From: Pimelobacter simplex
Lineage (GTDB): Bacteria > Actinomycetota > Actinomycetes > Propionibacteriales > Nocardioidaceae
Reading direction: 5' to 3'
Assembly: GCA_016803235.1 (NCBI GenBank)
Contig: JADCLI010000018.1
Coordinates: forward strand, 1 to 64,000
DNA length: 64,000 nt
Below are positions 25,330 through 33,802 of this stretch, piece after piece. The notes beneath the pieces were generated by a model, which searched no databases, was not told where the DNA came from, and was given only the letters and a program-made list of their open reading frames with translations. A program made the position numbers and the translations under genes. How positions within the stretch are numbered: the stretch's first letter is position 1; every line of letters begins with the position of its first letter.

Positions 25330-26898
25330 ATGTCTGCAGAGGAGACGCGTACGGCGTCCGAGGCCGAGACGGGGGTCCAGCGGCTGAAGCCGAACGCCGT
25401 CGGGCTGTTCGGCGTGATGTTCATGGCGGTGGCCACCGCCGCGCCGATCACCGCGATGGTCGGGAACGTCCCGATCGCGATCGGCTTCGGCAGCGGCGCG
25501 AACGCGCCCGCCGGCTACCTCGTCGCCACGATCGTGCTGGGTCTCTTCGCGCTCGGCTACTCGGCGATGGCCAAGCACATCGTCTCGACCGGTGCCTTCT
25601 ACGGCTTCATCTCGCACGGCCTGGGCCGGGTGGTGGGCATGGGCGCCGGTGCGCTGACCACGCTGGCGTACGTCGTGTTCGAGGCCTCGCTGGTCGGCAT
25701 CTTCTCGTTCTTCGCCGCGAGCTTCTTCTCCGCCCACACCTCGCTCGACGTCTCGTGGGTCTTCTACGCGCTGCTGATGCTCGCCGTCAACGCGGTGCTG
25801 ACCTACTACGACATCAACCTGACGGCCGTCGTGCTCGGCGGATTCCTCGTCACCGAGATCGTCATGCTCGCCGCGATGACGATCTCGGTCGTCGTCTCCG
25901 GCGGCGGTCCCCAGGGCTGGTCCCTGGGCTCGCTCAACCCGGTCAACGCGTTCTCCGGGCTCGACGGGTCCGTCGTCCACCCGGACACCGGCGCCACGCT
26001 GGCGGTGGCGGGCACGGCGGGCATCGGCCTGTTCTTCGCGTTCTGGTCGTGGGTCGGCTTCGAGTCCACCGCGATGTACGGCGAGGAGTCGCGCAACCCG
26101 AAGAAGATCATCCCGCGCGCGACCATGCTCTCGGTGCTCGGCATCGGCATCTTCTACGTGATCGTGTCGTGGTCGGCGATCGTCGGCACCGGCCCGGACA
26201 ACGCCGTGGCCCTCGCCCAGGACAGTGCGACCGCCGGCCAGATCTTCTTCGGTCCCGTCGAGCAGCACCTCGGCCACTGGGCGGTCATCGTCTTCGAGTT
26301 CCTGCTGATGAGCGGCTCGTTCGCCTGCGGCATGGCGTTCCACAACTGCGCGTCCCGCTACATCTACGCGATCGGCCGCGAGGACCTCGTCCCCGGCTTC
26401 GGGAAGACCCTCGGGGCCGCCCACCCGGTCCACGGCTCGCCGTACATCGCCGGGTTCGCGCAGACCACCGTCGCCACGCTGATCGTCCTCGGGTTCTACG
26501 TGACCGACCGCGACCCCTACGGCCAGCTCTACGCCCTCATGGCCATCCTGGGGACGACGGCGATCCTCATCGTCCAGGCGCTGGCCGCCTTCTCCTGCAT
26601 CGCCTACTTCCACGTGCAGGGCAAGCACCCGGAGACCGCGAACCTGTTCCGGACCTTCCTCGCCCCGCTCGTCGGCGGCATCGGCATGGTCTACGTCATC
26701 TGGCTGCTGACCGAGAACGCCGGCTTCGCGGCCGGCGCCGCGGCCAGCGACGTCGTCTTCAAGCTCTCGCCCTGGATCGTGGGGCTGGTCGGGCTCTCCG
26801 GCCTCGGCTTCGCGCTGTGGGCCAAGAAGTTCGCCCCCGAGCGCTACGAGACCATCGGCCGCGTCGTCCTCGAGGACACCCAGGAACGTGCGGACTGA
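25330..26898 (+). CDS. APC permease divergent from the BMC operon
   Basis: The 522-aa protein has about 12 membrane helices, with the APC motifs FMAVATAAPITAMVGNVPIA and FESTAMYGEESRNPKKIIPR. An APC transporter is a standard member of RMM loci and probably imports the amine substrate (aminopropanol or a relative); this is inference. ATG 25330 follows GGAGAGAGGG; the GTG at 25300 is less likely. It shares the operator-rich region with the shell operon. Confidence 0.88.
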   Translation: MSAEETRTASEAETGVQRLKPNAVGLFGVMFMAVATAAPITAMVGNVPIAIGFGSGANAPAGYLVATIVLGLFALGYSAMAKHIVSTGAFYGFISHGLGRVVGMGAGALTTLAYVVFEASLVGIFSFFAASFFSAHTSLDVSWVFYALLMLAVNAVLTYYDINLTAVVLGGFLVTEIVMLAAMTISVVVSGGGPQGWSLGSLNPVNAFSGLDGSVVHPDTGATLAVAGTAGIGLFFAFWSWVGFESTAMYGEESRNPKKIIPRATMLSVLGIGIFYVIVSWSAIVGTGPDNAVALAQDSATAGQIFFGPVEQHLGHWAVIVFEFLLMSGSFACGMAFHNCASRYIYAIGREDLVPGFGKTLGAAHPVHGSPYIAGFAQTTVATLIVLGFYVTDRDPYGQLYALMAILGTTAILIVQALAAFSCIAYFHVQGKHPETANLFRTFLAPLVGGIGMVYVIWLLTENAGFAAGAAASDVVFKLSPWIVGLVGLSGLGFALWAKKFAPERYETIGRVVLEDTQERAD

Positions 26899-26970
26899 GA
26901 CCTTCGAGCGGACCCCGCCGGAGGAGCGGCGGAGGGCGTACGCTTCAGGGATCGCCAGCTGGGGGTCCCG

Positions 26971-27975
26971 ATGAGCAGTCGTCCTTCGCCGCTCGACCTG
27001 GTGGCCGACGTGGCCGCCATCTGTGTCGAGCCCACGCCCGCGGCCGACCGGGCGGCCGCCGTCCTGCAGCGGATCGGTGAGGCGATCCCGCTCGAGGCGG
27101 CCGCGCTGTCCACCTTCGACCCGGTCGAGGGGCGGCACTTCACGGTGGCCGAGGTGGGCTACAGCGACCCGGTGCTCAGCTACCTCAACGACGGCTTCGT
27201 CAACGAGGACCCGGCCTTCCTCACCATGCGCTTCCGCAACCCGCGGCCGCTGCGCTGGTGCGACATCCCCAACTACCGCAACATGTTCAGCGCCCACGAG
27301 GTGTTCATCCCCGGCGGGTTCGCCGAGGGCTCGACGACCTGCCTGTTCACGCGCGACGGGCGCTACACCGGGGCGCTTCACCTGAGCTCCGACTCGCCGC
27401 TGCCGATCAGCGACTCGGCCGTGGAGACGCTGATCGCGCTGCAGCGGGTGATCGCGCCGGTCATGGACGCGATGCGCCCGCCGGTCGGACACACCTGGAC
27501 CGACCTCCTCGAGGAGGCGTCCGAGGCGGCCCTGGTCACCGCCGACCGGAGACTGGTCACGCTGCCCGGGCTGCGCCGGGACAAGTGGCTGGCCGACGAC
27601 TCGCCGCTGGCGGCCGAGCTGCTGGCCGGCGGGGAGGGAGCGGTGCACGGGTTCGCGTGGGTGTCCCCGACCGGCCGTTGCCACGAGGTACGCCGCACCC
27701 GGCTCGCCGCGGGCGTCCTGGTGACGCTGCGCGAGGCGGCGGCGCCGTACCGGCTCTCACCGCGGGAGGTGCAGGTCCTCACCCTGGTCGCTGCCGGCCT
27801 CGGGAACCCCGACATCGGGCTCGCGCTCTCGCTCAGCCCGCGCACCGTGGCCACCCACGTGGAGCACATCCTCGCCAAGCTCGGCTGCGCGACGCGGGTC
27901 GCCGCGGCCAGCAAGGCGGTGGCGGAGGAGATCGTCCCGCTGCCGCCCGCCACCCCCTTGCTCGTGCGCACCTGA
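26971..27975 (+). CDS. GAF-LuxR transcriptional regulator (copy 1)
   Basis: The 334-aa product has an N-terminal GAF-like sensory part (about 15-170) and a C-terminal LuxR HTH (about 250-315; YRLSPREVQVLTLVAAGLGN and LSPRTVATHVEHILAKLG). It has no phosphoacceptor domain, so it likely senses a ligand. ATG 26971 follows GGGGGT. It is 72 bp after the permease and converges with the SDR operon. It is related to the regulator at 33803-34774 along its whole length. Confidence 0.85.
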   Translation: MSSRPSPLDLVADVAAICVEPTPAADRAAAVLQRIGEAIPLEAAALSTFDPVEGRHFTVAEVGYSDPVLSYLNDGFVNEDPAFLTMRFRNPRPLRWCDIPNYRNMFSAHEVFIPGGFAEGSTTCLFTRDGRYTGALHLSSDSPLPISDSAVETLIALQRVIAPVMDAMRPPVGHTWTDLLEEASEAALVTADRRLVTLPGLRRDKWLADDSPLAAELLAGGEGAVHGFAWVSPTGRCHEVRRTRLAAGVLVTLREAAAPYRLSPREVQVLTLVAAGLGNPDIGLALSLSPRTVATHVEHILAKLGCATRVAAASKAVAEEIVPLPPATPLLVRT

Positions 27976-28000
27976 GGCTCCTGCCGTCCGGCTCGCGAGG

Positions 28001-28780
28001 TCAGGCGCCGAGCTCGACCGGCGTGCCGATCGTCCAGCCGCCGTCGACCAGCAGGTTGTCGCCGACCACGTGGTCCGCGAGCGGGCTGGCCAGGAACAGC
28101 ACGGCGTTCGCGACGTCCTGCGGGCTCGCCCAGCGTCCGCGCGGCGTCTGCGCGGCGAGCGCGTCGTGGGTCGCCTGGTCGTAGAGCGCCGTCATGTGCG
28201 TGGTGACGAAGCCGGGCGCGACGGCGTTGACGTTGATGCCGTGCCCGGCGTAGTCGAGCGCGACCTGGCGGGTGAAGTTGACGATGGCGCCCTTGGTCGC
28301 GCAGTACGCCGCGAAGCCGGGGTTGCCGCGGAAGCCGCTGATCGAGCTGATGTTGACGATCTTGCCGGGGCTCTTGCGAGCCAGCAGGCCGCGGACCATC
28401 TCGCGGGTGCAGTGGAAGGTGCCGTCGACGTTGACGAGGAACTGGGTCCGCCAGGTCTCGTCGTCCGTCTCGTGCACGCTGCCCTCGCGCAGCACCCCGG
28501 CGTTGTTGACGAGGACGTCCAGGCCGCCGAGGCGCTCGTCGAGCTCGGCGAAGACCGAGGCGACGTGGGCGCTGGCGGTGACGTCGAGCTTCACGAACTC
28601 GGCGGAGCCGCCGGCCGCGCCGATCACCGCGGCGGTGGGCTCCCCTCCCTCGCGGGCCTCCTCGGTGAGGTCGGCGACGACGACGTGGGCGCCGACCTTC
28701 GCGAGGGTGGTGGCGATGGCGCGGCCGATGCCGGAGGAGCCTCCGGTGACGACGGCCTTCTTGCCGGTCAGGTCGATCAT
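28001..28780 (-). CDS. SDR-family oxidoreductase
   Basis: The 259-aa product has TGGSSGIGRA at 12-21, NNAG in VLVNNAGVL and YCATKGAI with the catalytic Tyr-Lys. It closely fits 3-oxoacyl-reductase-like and alcohol dehydrogenase-like SDRs. It is last in the operon with the M20 enzyme and the SSS transporter (28-bp gap), so it probably oxidises or reduces a product of that pathway. Confidence 0.85.
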   Translation of the reverse strand: MIDLTGKKAVVTGGSSGIGRAIATTLAKVGAHVVVADLTEEAREGGEPTAAVIGAAGGSAEFVKLDVTASAHVASVFAELDERLGGLDVLVNNAGVLREGSVHETDDETWRTQFLVNVDGTFHCTREMVRGLLARKSPGKIVNISSISGFRGNPGFAAYCATKGAIVNFTRQVALDYAGHGINVNAVAPGFVTTHMTALYDQATHDALAAQTPRGRWASPQDVANAVLFLASPLADHVVGDNLLVDGGWTIGTPVELGA

Positions 28781-28808
28781 GGTCGGGTCCTTTCGAGGGA
28801 GGGGTGGG

Positions 28809-30134
28809 TCACTTCGCGCCGCACCAGTCGAGCGCGAGCGAGGCGTAGGTCCGGGCGGCGAGGTGGACCTCGTCGATGAGGCAGTACTCGTCGTCCGCGT
28901 GGGCGACGCGGAGGTCGCCCGGGCCGTAGCTGATCGCCGGGATCCCGGCGGCCGTCAGGAACGAGCAGTCCTCGACGGCGCAGAACCCGGCGACCGGCGG
29001 CGGTCCCTGGTAGGCGGTCATGCCGGACACCCGCTCGTGGGCGGCCGCCACGGCGCCGGTGATCGCCGTCGCCGCCTCGCCGGGGTCGTTGGCCGGCCAG
29101 TTCAGCTTCCACTCCACGACCGGCGGGTGCTCGCGCAGCCAGCCGTCGGTCTGCGCGATCGCGCGGATCTGCGCCTCGACCTCGGCCTTCACCGTCTCCG
29201 GGTCGTCCTGCGGCGGGTACCAGATGCAGTACTCGATGGTCATGTACTCCGACAGGATGAACGGGACCAGCACGCCGTGCGGCCCGCCCTGGACGACGCC
29301 CGGGTGGATCGTGAAGTGGCCCGGTGCGAAGAGCGGGTGGGTCTTGGTGAACGCCCACTCCTCCTCGAGGCGCTGCATCGCCTGGAAGACCAGCATCCCC
29401 TTGTCGATCGCGTTGACCCCCACCGCGCTGCCGCCGCCGCCCGCACGGATGGTCTGGCCACGCATCGAGGAGTGCGTCGCCTTGCCCTGCACGGTCACCG
29501 AGAACCAGAGCAGGCCGGGCGTGACCGGGATGACGCCGAGGTTGGTCGGGCCGCTCGGCTCGGCGACGACGGCCGCGTCGGCGCGGTAGCCGTGCTCGAT
29601 CGTCGAGGTGACGCCGCACTCGTGGTCCATCACCTCCTCGCCGACGACGGCCTGGACGATCAGGTCGCCGTCGAGCGAGACGCCGGCGCGCTGCAGCGCC
29701 TTGACCGCGAACGCCTGGGCCACCAGGCCGGCCTTCATGTCGCTGGCGCCCCGACCCCACACCCGGTCGCCGTCGACCTTGCCGGAGAAGGGGTCACCGG
29801 AGGTCCAGCGATCCGGGTTGCCCGGAGGTACGACGTCGACGTGGCCGTTGAAGATCAGCGAGCGACCGCCGCCGGTGCCCTTGAGGGTGCCGACCGCGTT
29901 GTCGCGGCCCTTCTCCACCGCCCAGTACTCGACGTCGGCGCCGGCGTCCTCGTAGATCTCGCCGACGAGGCGGGACACGCGACCCTCGAGGCCGACCACC
30001 TCGTCGTACACCTGGCCGGGGTACTTCGGGTTCACGCTCGGGATGGAGATGACCTCGGACAGGGTGGTGACGAGGTCGTCCTTGAGGGCGTCGACCGCCG
30101 CCAGCACGCGGTCGTGGGTCTCCTGGGATGTCAT
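28809..30134 (-). CDS. M20-family amidohydrolase (ArgE/DapE-like)
   Basis: The 441-aa product has M20 metallopeptidase motifs: LIFNGHVDVVPPG (metal His), GRGASDMKAGL (bridging Asp), VVGEEVMDHECG (general base Glu), and the HSSMRGQTIRAGG lid. The C-terminal half ends with SYGPGDLRVAHADDEY. Such enzymes release N-acyl groups from amino acids. The gene sits between an SSS transporter and an SDR, suggesting uptake then deacylation of an N-acyl compound. ATG 30134 is chosen; longer upstream frames are shadows. Confidence 0.85.
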   Translation of the reverse strand: MTSQETHDRVLAAVDALKDDLVTTLSEVISIPSVNPKYPGQVYDEVVGLEGRVSRLVGEIYEDAGADVEYWAVEKGRDNAVGTLKGTGGGRSLIFNGHVDVVPPGNPDRWTSGDPFSGKVDGDRVWGRGASDMKAGLVAQAFAVKALQRAGVSLDGDLIVQAVVGEEVMDHECGVTSTIEHGYRADAAVVAEPSGPTNLGVIPVTPGLLWFSVTVQGKATHSSMRGQTIRAGGGGSAVGVNAIDKGMLVFQAMQRLEEEWAFTKTHPLFAPGHFTIHPGVVQGGPHGVLVPFILSEYMTIEYCIWYPPQDDPETVKAEVEAQIRAIAQTDGWLREHPPVVEWKLNWPANDPGEAATAITGAVAAAHERVSGMTAYQGPPPVAGFCAVEDCSFLTAAGIPAISYGPGDLRVAHADDEYCLIDEVHLAARTYASLALDWCGAK

Positions 30135-30160
30135 GGCACGGCTCCGTTCGGATCGGGAGG

Positions 30161-31687
30161 TCAGCGGGTGGGGGAGAGGGACGGCTCGGGCTGCGACCTG
30201 CCGGCCTCGAAGAGCTCGTCGACGCGCCGCCGCTCCTCGGCCGAGTGCGGGAGCAGGTAGGCGAGCACGACGTACACGACGAGGTTGATCGCGAGGGCGA
30301 GCACGCCGCTGGTCAGGCTGCCGAGCGCCGGCATGTCGTCGGGGTACTGCCAGGTGAGGACGGCGGCGACGACGAAGCCGGTGCACATCGAGGCGAGGGC
30401 CGCCACCTTGGTGCCGCGCTTCCAGAACATGCCGAGGAACATCGGGACGGCGAGCTGGACGATGCCCTGGTAGGACATCTGCGCCAGCAGCTGGAGCCGC
30501 GGGTAGTCGAACGCGATGTAGGCGACGACGGCGGAGGCGAGCATGTAGACGACCATCGATCCCTTGGCCACGACCTTCAGCTGGAAGTCGGTGCGCGGGG
30601 AGATGACGTGCACGATGTCGTTGGCGATCTGCGCGCCGCAGACCTGGACGCAGCCGTCGATCCAGCCCATGCTCGCGGCGAGCACGATGACCAGCGCCAT
30701 GCCGAGCAGCCACTGGCCGCCGCGGTCGTAGAGCAGCGTGAACCAGCCGTCCTGCGGGGCACCGGCGATGTCGGTCATCGACGCCGCGGCGAGCGCGACC
30801 AAGGTGAGCATCAGGTAGAAGCCGCCGGCGACGACCATCGTCTGCAAGGTGCCCTTCTTGACGCTGCGCACGCCCTTGGCGGTGTAGATGCGCTGGTAGC
30901 TGGTCGGCCAGCACAGCGAGCCGATGACACCGGTGACGATGAGGGAGAACAAGTACCAGGAGCCGTAGGTGCCGCCGTCGCCCGGCACGTGGAGCAGCGC
31001 GTCCGGCAGGTCCCCGATCGCGCCGAAGCCGGCCGAGTCGGCAGGGCCGAACAGGATGCCGAGGCAGACCAGGGCGGCCAGGCCGTAGGCGACGATGCCC
31101 TGCACGAGGTCGGTGATGACCAGGCCCCTCATGCCCATCTGCACGGTCCAGATCTGGCGGACCGCGATCACGACGACGCCGACCACCAGACAGGTGGTGA
31201 CCGACCACTGGCCGAAGCTGGCGAACCGGAAGATCAGGCCCATCGCCTGCATGCCCAGGACGATCCACGGGAACAGGCACACGACGCCGATGGCGCTGGC
31301 GATCACCCGGACCGACTGGGACTGGAAGCGCAGGCCGAGCATATCGGGCTGGGTCTTGAGGTCGTAGCGCTTGCCCCACAGCCAGGCCCGCTCGGCCATC
31401 AGGTACATCGCCGTGACGCCGAGGAGCGAGTAGGCCAGGGCGTAGAAGCCGAGGACGCCGGCGCCGACGCTGAGGCCGAAGAAGGCGGTGTACGTCGCGC
31501 CCGGCCACCACGAGTTGGTGTAGGACATCGCGATGTACCAGCTGCTGAAGGAGCGACCGCCCACGGCGTAGTCGGAGAACGACTTGGCGTTGCGGTTGGT
31601 GGCGTAGAGGACGAAGACGATGAGGGCGAAGAACGCCGCCAGCATCCCGAGGGTGACGGCCATCGAGCCGGTCATGGACGTGGACAT
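30161..31687 (-). CDS. SSS-family sodium:solute symporter
   Basis: The 508-aa protein has about 13 hydrophobic helices and SSS-type segments (NAKSFSDYAVGGRSFSSWYI, WWPGATYTAFFG, PTSYQRIYTAKGVRSVKKGT). The family imports organic solutes with sodium. It follows the small DUF3311-like gene with a one-base overlap (TGATG), the usual pairing for SSS transporters with a short accessory membrane subunit. Substrate unknown; context suggests an N-acyl amino compound. Confidence 0.88.
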   Translation of the reverse strand: MSTSMTGSMAVTLGMLAAFFALIVFVLYATNRNAKSFSDYAVGGRSFSSWYIAMSYTNSWWPGATYTAFFGLSVGAGVLGFYALAYSLLGVTAMYLMAERAWLWGKRYDLKTQPDMLGLRFQSQSVRVIASAIGVVCLFPWIVLGMQAMGLIFRFASFGQWSVTTCLVVGVVVIAVRQIWTVQMGMRGLVITDLVQGIVAYGLAALVCLGILFGPADSAGFGAIGDLPDALLHVPGDGGTYGSWYLFSLIVTGVIGSLCWPTSYQRIYTAKGVRSVKKGTLQTMVVAGGFYLMLTLVALAAASMTDIAGAPQDGWFTLLYDRGGQWLLGMALVIVLAASMGWIDGCVQVCGAQIANDIVHVISPRTDFQLKVVAKGSMVVYMLASAVVAYIAFDYPRLQLLAQMSYQGIVQLAVPMFLGMFWKRGTKVAALASMCTGFVVAAVLTWQYPDDMPALGSLTSGVLALAINLVVYVVLAYLLPHSAEERRRVDELFEAGRSQPEPSLSPTR

Positions 31688-31950
31688 CAGGCCGCCACCT
31701 CCTCGGGCTCCTCGCCCACCTCGCCGCGGATGTTCTCGAAGATCCACAGCAGCCACACCGCGCCCGTGGCGAGGAGGGCGTCGAAGATCCAGTAGGCGAC
31801 GCTGAACGGCACGCCGAGGATCGGGGTGTCGATGCCACTGCCCGCCAGGTAGAGCGGCGGGAACACCGCGAGCAGGATGCTGCTGCCGAAGAGCAGCCAG
31901 AAGATCGTCATCTTGGTCCGTGACGACATCGCACGGATGGCGCTTGTCAT
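31687..31950 (-). CDS. Small membrane subunit, DUF3311-like
   Basis: The 87-aa product has two membrane helices (MTIFWLLFGSSILLAVFPPL and SVAYWIFDALLATGAVWLLW) and an acidic C-terminus. Proteins of this size and pattern precede SSS transporters as an accessory subunit. It is the first gene of the operon, and a perfect 13-bp palindrome lies 15 bp before its start. Confidence 0.72.
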   Translation of the reverse strand: MTSAIRAMSSRTKMTIFWLLFGSSILLAVFPPLYLAGSGIDTPILGVPFSVAYWIFDALLATGAVWLLWIFENIRGEVGEEPEEVAA

Positions 31951-31964
31951 GGGTCCTCCAGGGT

Positions 31965-31977
31965 TCGGTCTGACCGA
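31965..31977. promoter_or_regulatory. TCGGTC-T-GACCGA palindrome before transporter operon
   Basis: A perfect 13-bp odd palindrome just upstream of the DUF3311-like gene. Its core GGTCTGACC equals the core of the site before the BMC gntR gene, so the same regulator may act here. Confidence 0.55.
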
Positions 31978-32054
31978 GATGCCCCGAAACTATGTGCGCC
32001 AGGTCACGTCCGGTATCGGGCCAGGTGCCCGATCTGCGGGGTCCTGGGGGCCCG

Positions 32055-32078
32055 GGCATCCGTCAGTTGACGGATGCC
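32055..32078. other. Inverted repeat in promoter region
   Basis: Eleven-base arms (GGCATCCGTCA with TGACGGATGCC) are separated by two bases. It lies about 105 bp before the DUF3311-like gene and could be a second operator or part of a terminator. A smaller repeat (ATCGGGC with GCCCGAT) lies just before it. Confidence 0.4.
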
Positions 32079-32147
32079 GCGGCGGGGGAAACCCGGTGCT
32101 CGAGCGGGTGTCCGTGGTCGGACCAAAGCGGCGCGAGGACCGCGAAA

Positions 32148-32191
32148 AGGAGGAACGGCCGGACGGGGATGCCCGTCCGGCCGTTCCTCCT
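32148..32191 (-). terminator. Intrinsic terminator of flavoprotein gene
   Basis: A 20-bp perfect stem (32148-32167 with 32172-32191) with a GATG loop lies 17 bp after the stop of the minus-strand flavoprotein gene. On that strand the end of the stem is followed by TTTT. Confidence 0.85.
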
Positions 32192-32207
32192 CGTTGCCGT
32201 GCCCGGT

Positions 32208-33758
32208 CTAGCCGGTCACCCCCGTGCCGACCATGTCCCGCACGGCGAGGTGGCTGAACAGCATGCTGGTGCCGATCGGGTTGCCGCCGCCGGGGTAGAC
32301 CGTGCCGCTGGGCGCAGCCATGGTGTTGCCGGCGGCGTACAGGCCCGGGATCGGGCGGCTGTCCGCGTCGAGGACCCGGGCGGCGGTGTCGGTGCGCAGC
32401 CCGCCCTTGGTGCCGAGGTCGGAGATGCCGAAGGCGGCTGCGTGGAAGGGGCCCTGCTCGATCGGCACCAGCGGCGAGCCGCCGCCGAAGAAGAACCGGT
32501 CGTAGGCCTCGCCGCCGCGGTCGAAGTCCTCGTCGACGCCCTTCGCAGCGAGCTCGTTGAAGCGTGCGACGGTCGCGACGAGTGCGTCGGCCGGGACCCC
32601 GATCTTGGCGGCGAGCTCCTCGAGGGTGTCGCCGGTGTGCCACAGACCCGCGGCGACGTACTTCTCCGGGTCGGTGATGGAGACGTTGGACGCCTTCACC
32701 GGCGGTACGACGCCGTCGCGGTCGTCGTAGACCATCCAGAACGGGAGGCTCATCTCGCCGGCGTCGAGGCGCGCGATGATGTCGCGGCCGAGGCGGTCAT
32801 AGGCGGCGGACTCGTTGACGAAGCGCCGACCGTCCTGGTCGACGAAGATGCCTGCGGTGAACCACAGGGCAAAGGCGGAGCGCCCGTCGGGGTGGGTCAG
32901 GCCCGGCGACCACCACGCCTCGCCCATCAGGTCGGTGTCGGCACCGACGGCGATGCCGGCCTGGTGCGCCAGGCCGGTGTTGGTGGGCGGGCCCATGGTG
33001 TCGCGGGCGACGCCGGGGACGCCGTACTTCTGGCGGAGCTCGTCGTTGGCCTCGAAGCCGCCGGCCGCCATGACGACGCCGCGCCGGGTGCGGATCGCGC
33101 GACGCACGCCGTCGTGCTCGACGATCGCGCCGACCACGGCACCGTCCTCGACGACCAGCTCGACGAGCGCGGTCTCCCGCACGGCGGTGGCGTGCTCGTA
33201 GGTCGCGAGCGCTGTCAGGGCACGGGCGACCAGGGCCCGGCCGCCGATGAAGAGGTCCTCGGGTTGCGGCGTGCCGTAGCGGTCGTTGTCGAGCGGGCCG
33301 CGGACCAGGGTGCGCAGCCCGGGCGCCTCGCTCACCGGCAGCGGGCTCGGGATGATGTGCCGCTGGCCGTCGTCGCGGGCCTTGGGCGCCTTCCCGAAGT
33401 AGTCCGGCCACGGGAACGGCGCGAACGAGAAGTGCTCGTCCTCCTCGAGGTACGCGATCAGACCGGCGCCGCCGCGGATGTAGGTCTCCTGGAGGTCCGC
33501 GGGCGTCCGGTCCCCCACGACCGCGCGGTAGTAGGTCAGCGCGTCCTCGACCGTGTCGTCGGTGCCCGCGCGCTGCAGCACCGGGTTGACGGGGAACCAG
33601 GCGCCGCCGCCGGCGGAGTAGGCGGTGGTGCCGCCGAACTTGTCGCTGGCCTCGACGAGCAGCACGCTCAGGCCCTCGCGTGCCGCGGTGTAGGCGCCGA
33701 TCACCCCACCGGCGCCCGATCCGGCCACCAGCACGTCGTACTCCTCGGCCCAGTCCAT
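32208..33758 (-). CDS. KstD-like FAD-binding dehydrogenase/reductase
   Basis: The 516-aa product is of the FAD_binding_2 (fumarate reductase/3-ketosteroid delta-1-dehydrogenase) family: VLVAGSGAGGVIGAYTAARE (dinucleotide site), FGGTTAYSAGGGAWFP, and a C-terminal flavin end GLYAAGNTMAAPSGTVYPGG followed by NPIGTSMLFSHLA. These enzymes remove or add hydrogen across a C-C bond. ATG 33758 follows GAGGAGAGG. It lies 44 bp after the LuxR gene on the same strand and ends at a strong terminator. Steroid substrate cannot be assumed. Confidence 0.85.
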   Translation of the reverse strand: MDWAEEYDVLVAGSGAGGVIGAYTAAREGLSVLLVEASDKFGGTTAYSAGGGAWFPVNPVLQRAGTDDTVEDALTYYRAVVGDRTPADLQETYIRGGAGLIAYLEEDEHFSFAPFPWPDYFGKAPKARDDGQRHIIPSPLPVSEAPGLRTLVRGPLDNDRYGTPQPEDLFIGGRALVARALTALATYEHATAVRETALVELVVEDGAVVGAIVEHDGVRRAIRTRRGVVMAAGGFEANDELRQKYGVPGVARDTMGPPTNTGLAHQAGIAVGADTDLMGEAWWSPGLTHPDGRSAFALWFTAGIFVDQDGRRFVNESAAYDRLGRDIIARLDAGEMSLPFWMVYDDRDGVVPPVKASNVSITDPEKYVAAGLWHTGDTLEELAAKIGVPADALVATVARFNELAAKGVDEDFDRGGEAYDRFFFGGGSPLVPIEQGPFHAAAFGISDLGTKGGLRTDTAARVLDADSRPIPGLYAAGNTMAAPSGTVYPGGGNPIGTSMLFSHLAVRDMVGTGVTG

Positions 33759-33802
33759 TCCGATTCCTCTCCTCGCGGATGCCCTTGTGGCTCCCGGCGA
33801 CG

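Noticed and set aside
31951..32207. Riboswitch before the transporter operon
   Set aside because: The hairpins here are simple perfect palindromes or the terminator of the upstream gene; no multi-helix conserved aptamer pattern was recognised.
32208..33758. Certain steroid dehydrogenase
   Set aside because: The family resemblance is clear, but no other steroid catabolism genes are nearby, so substrate is left open.
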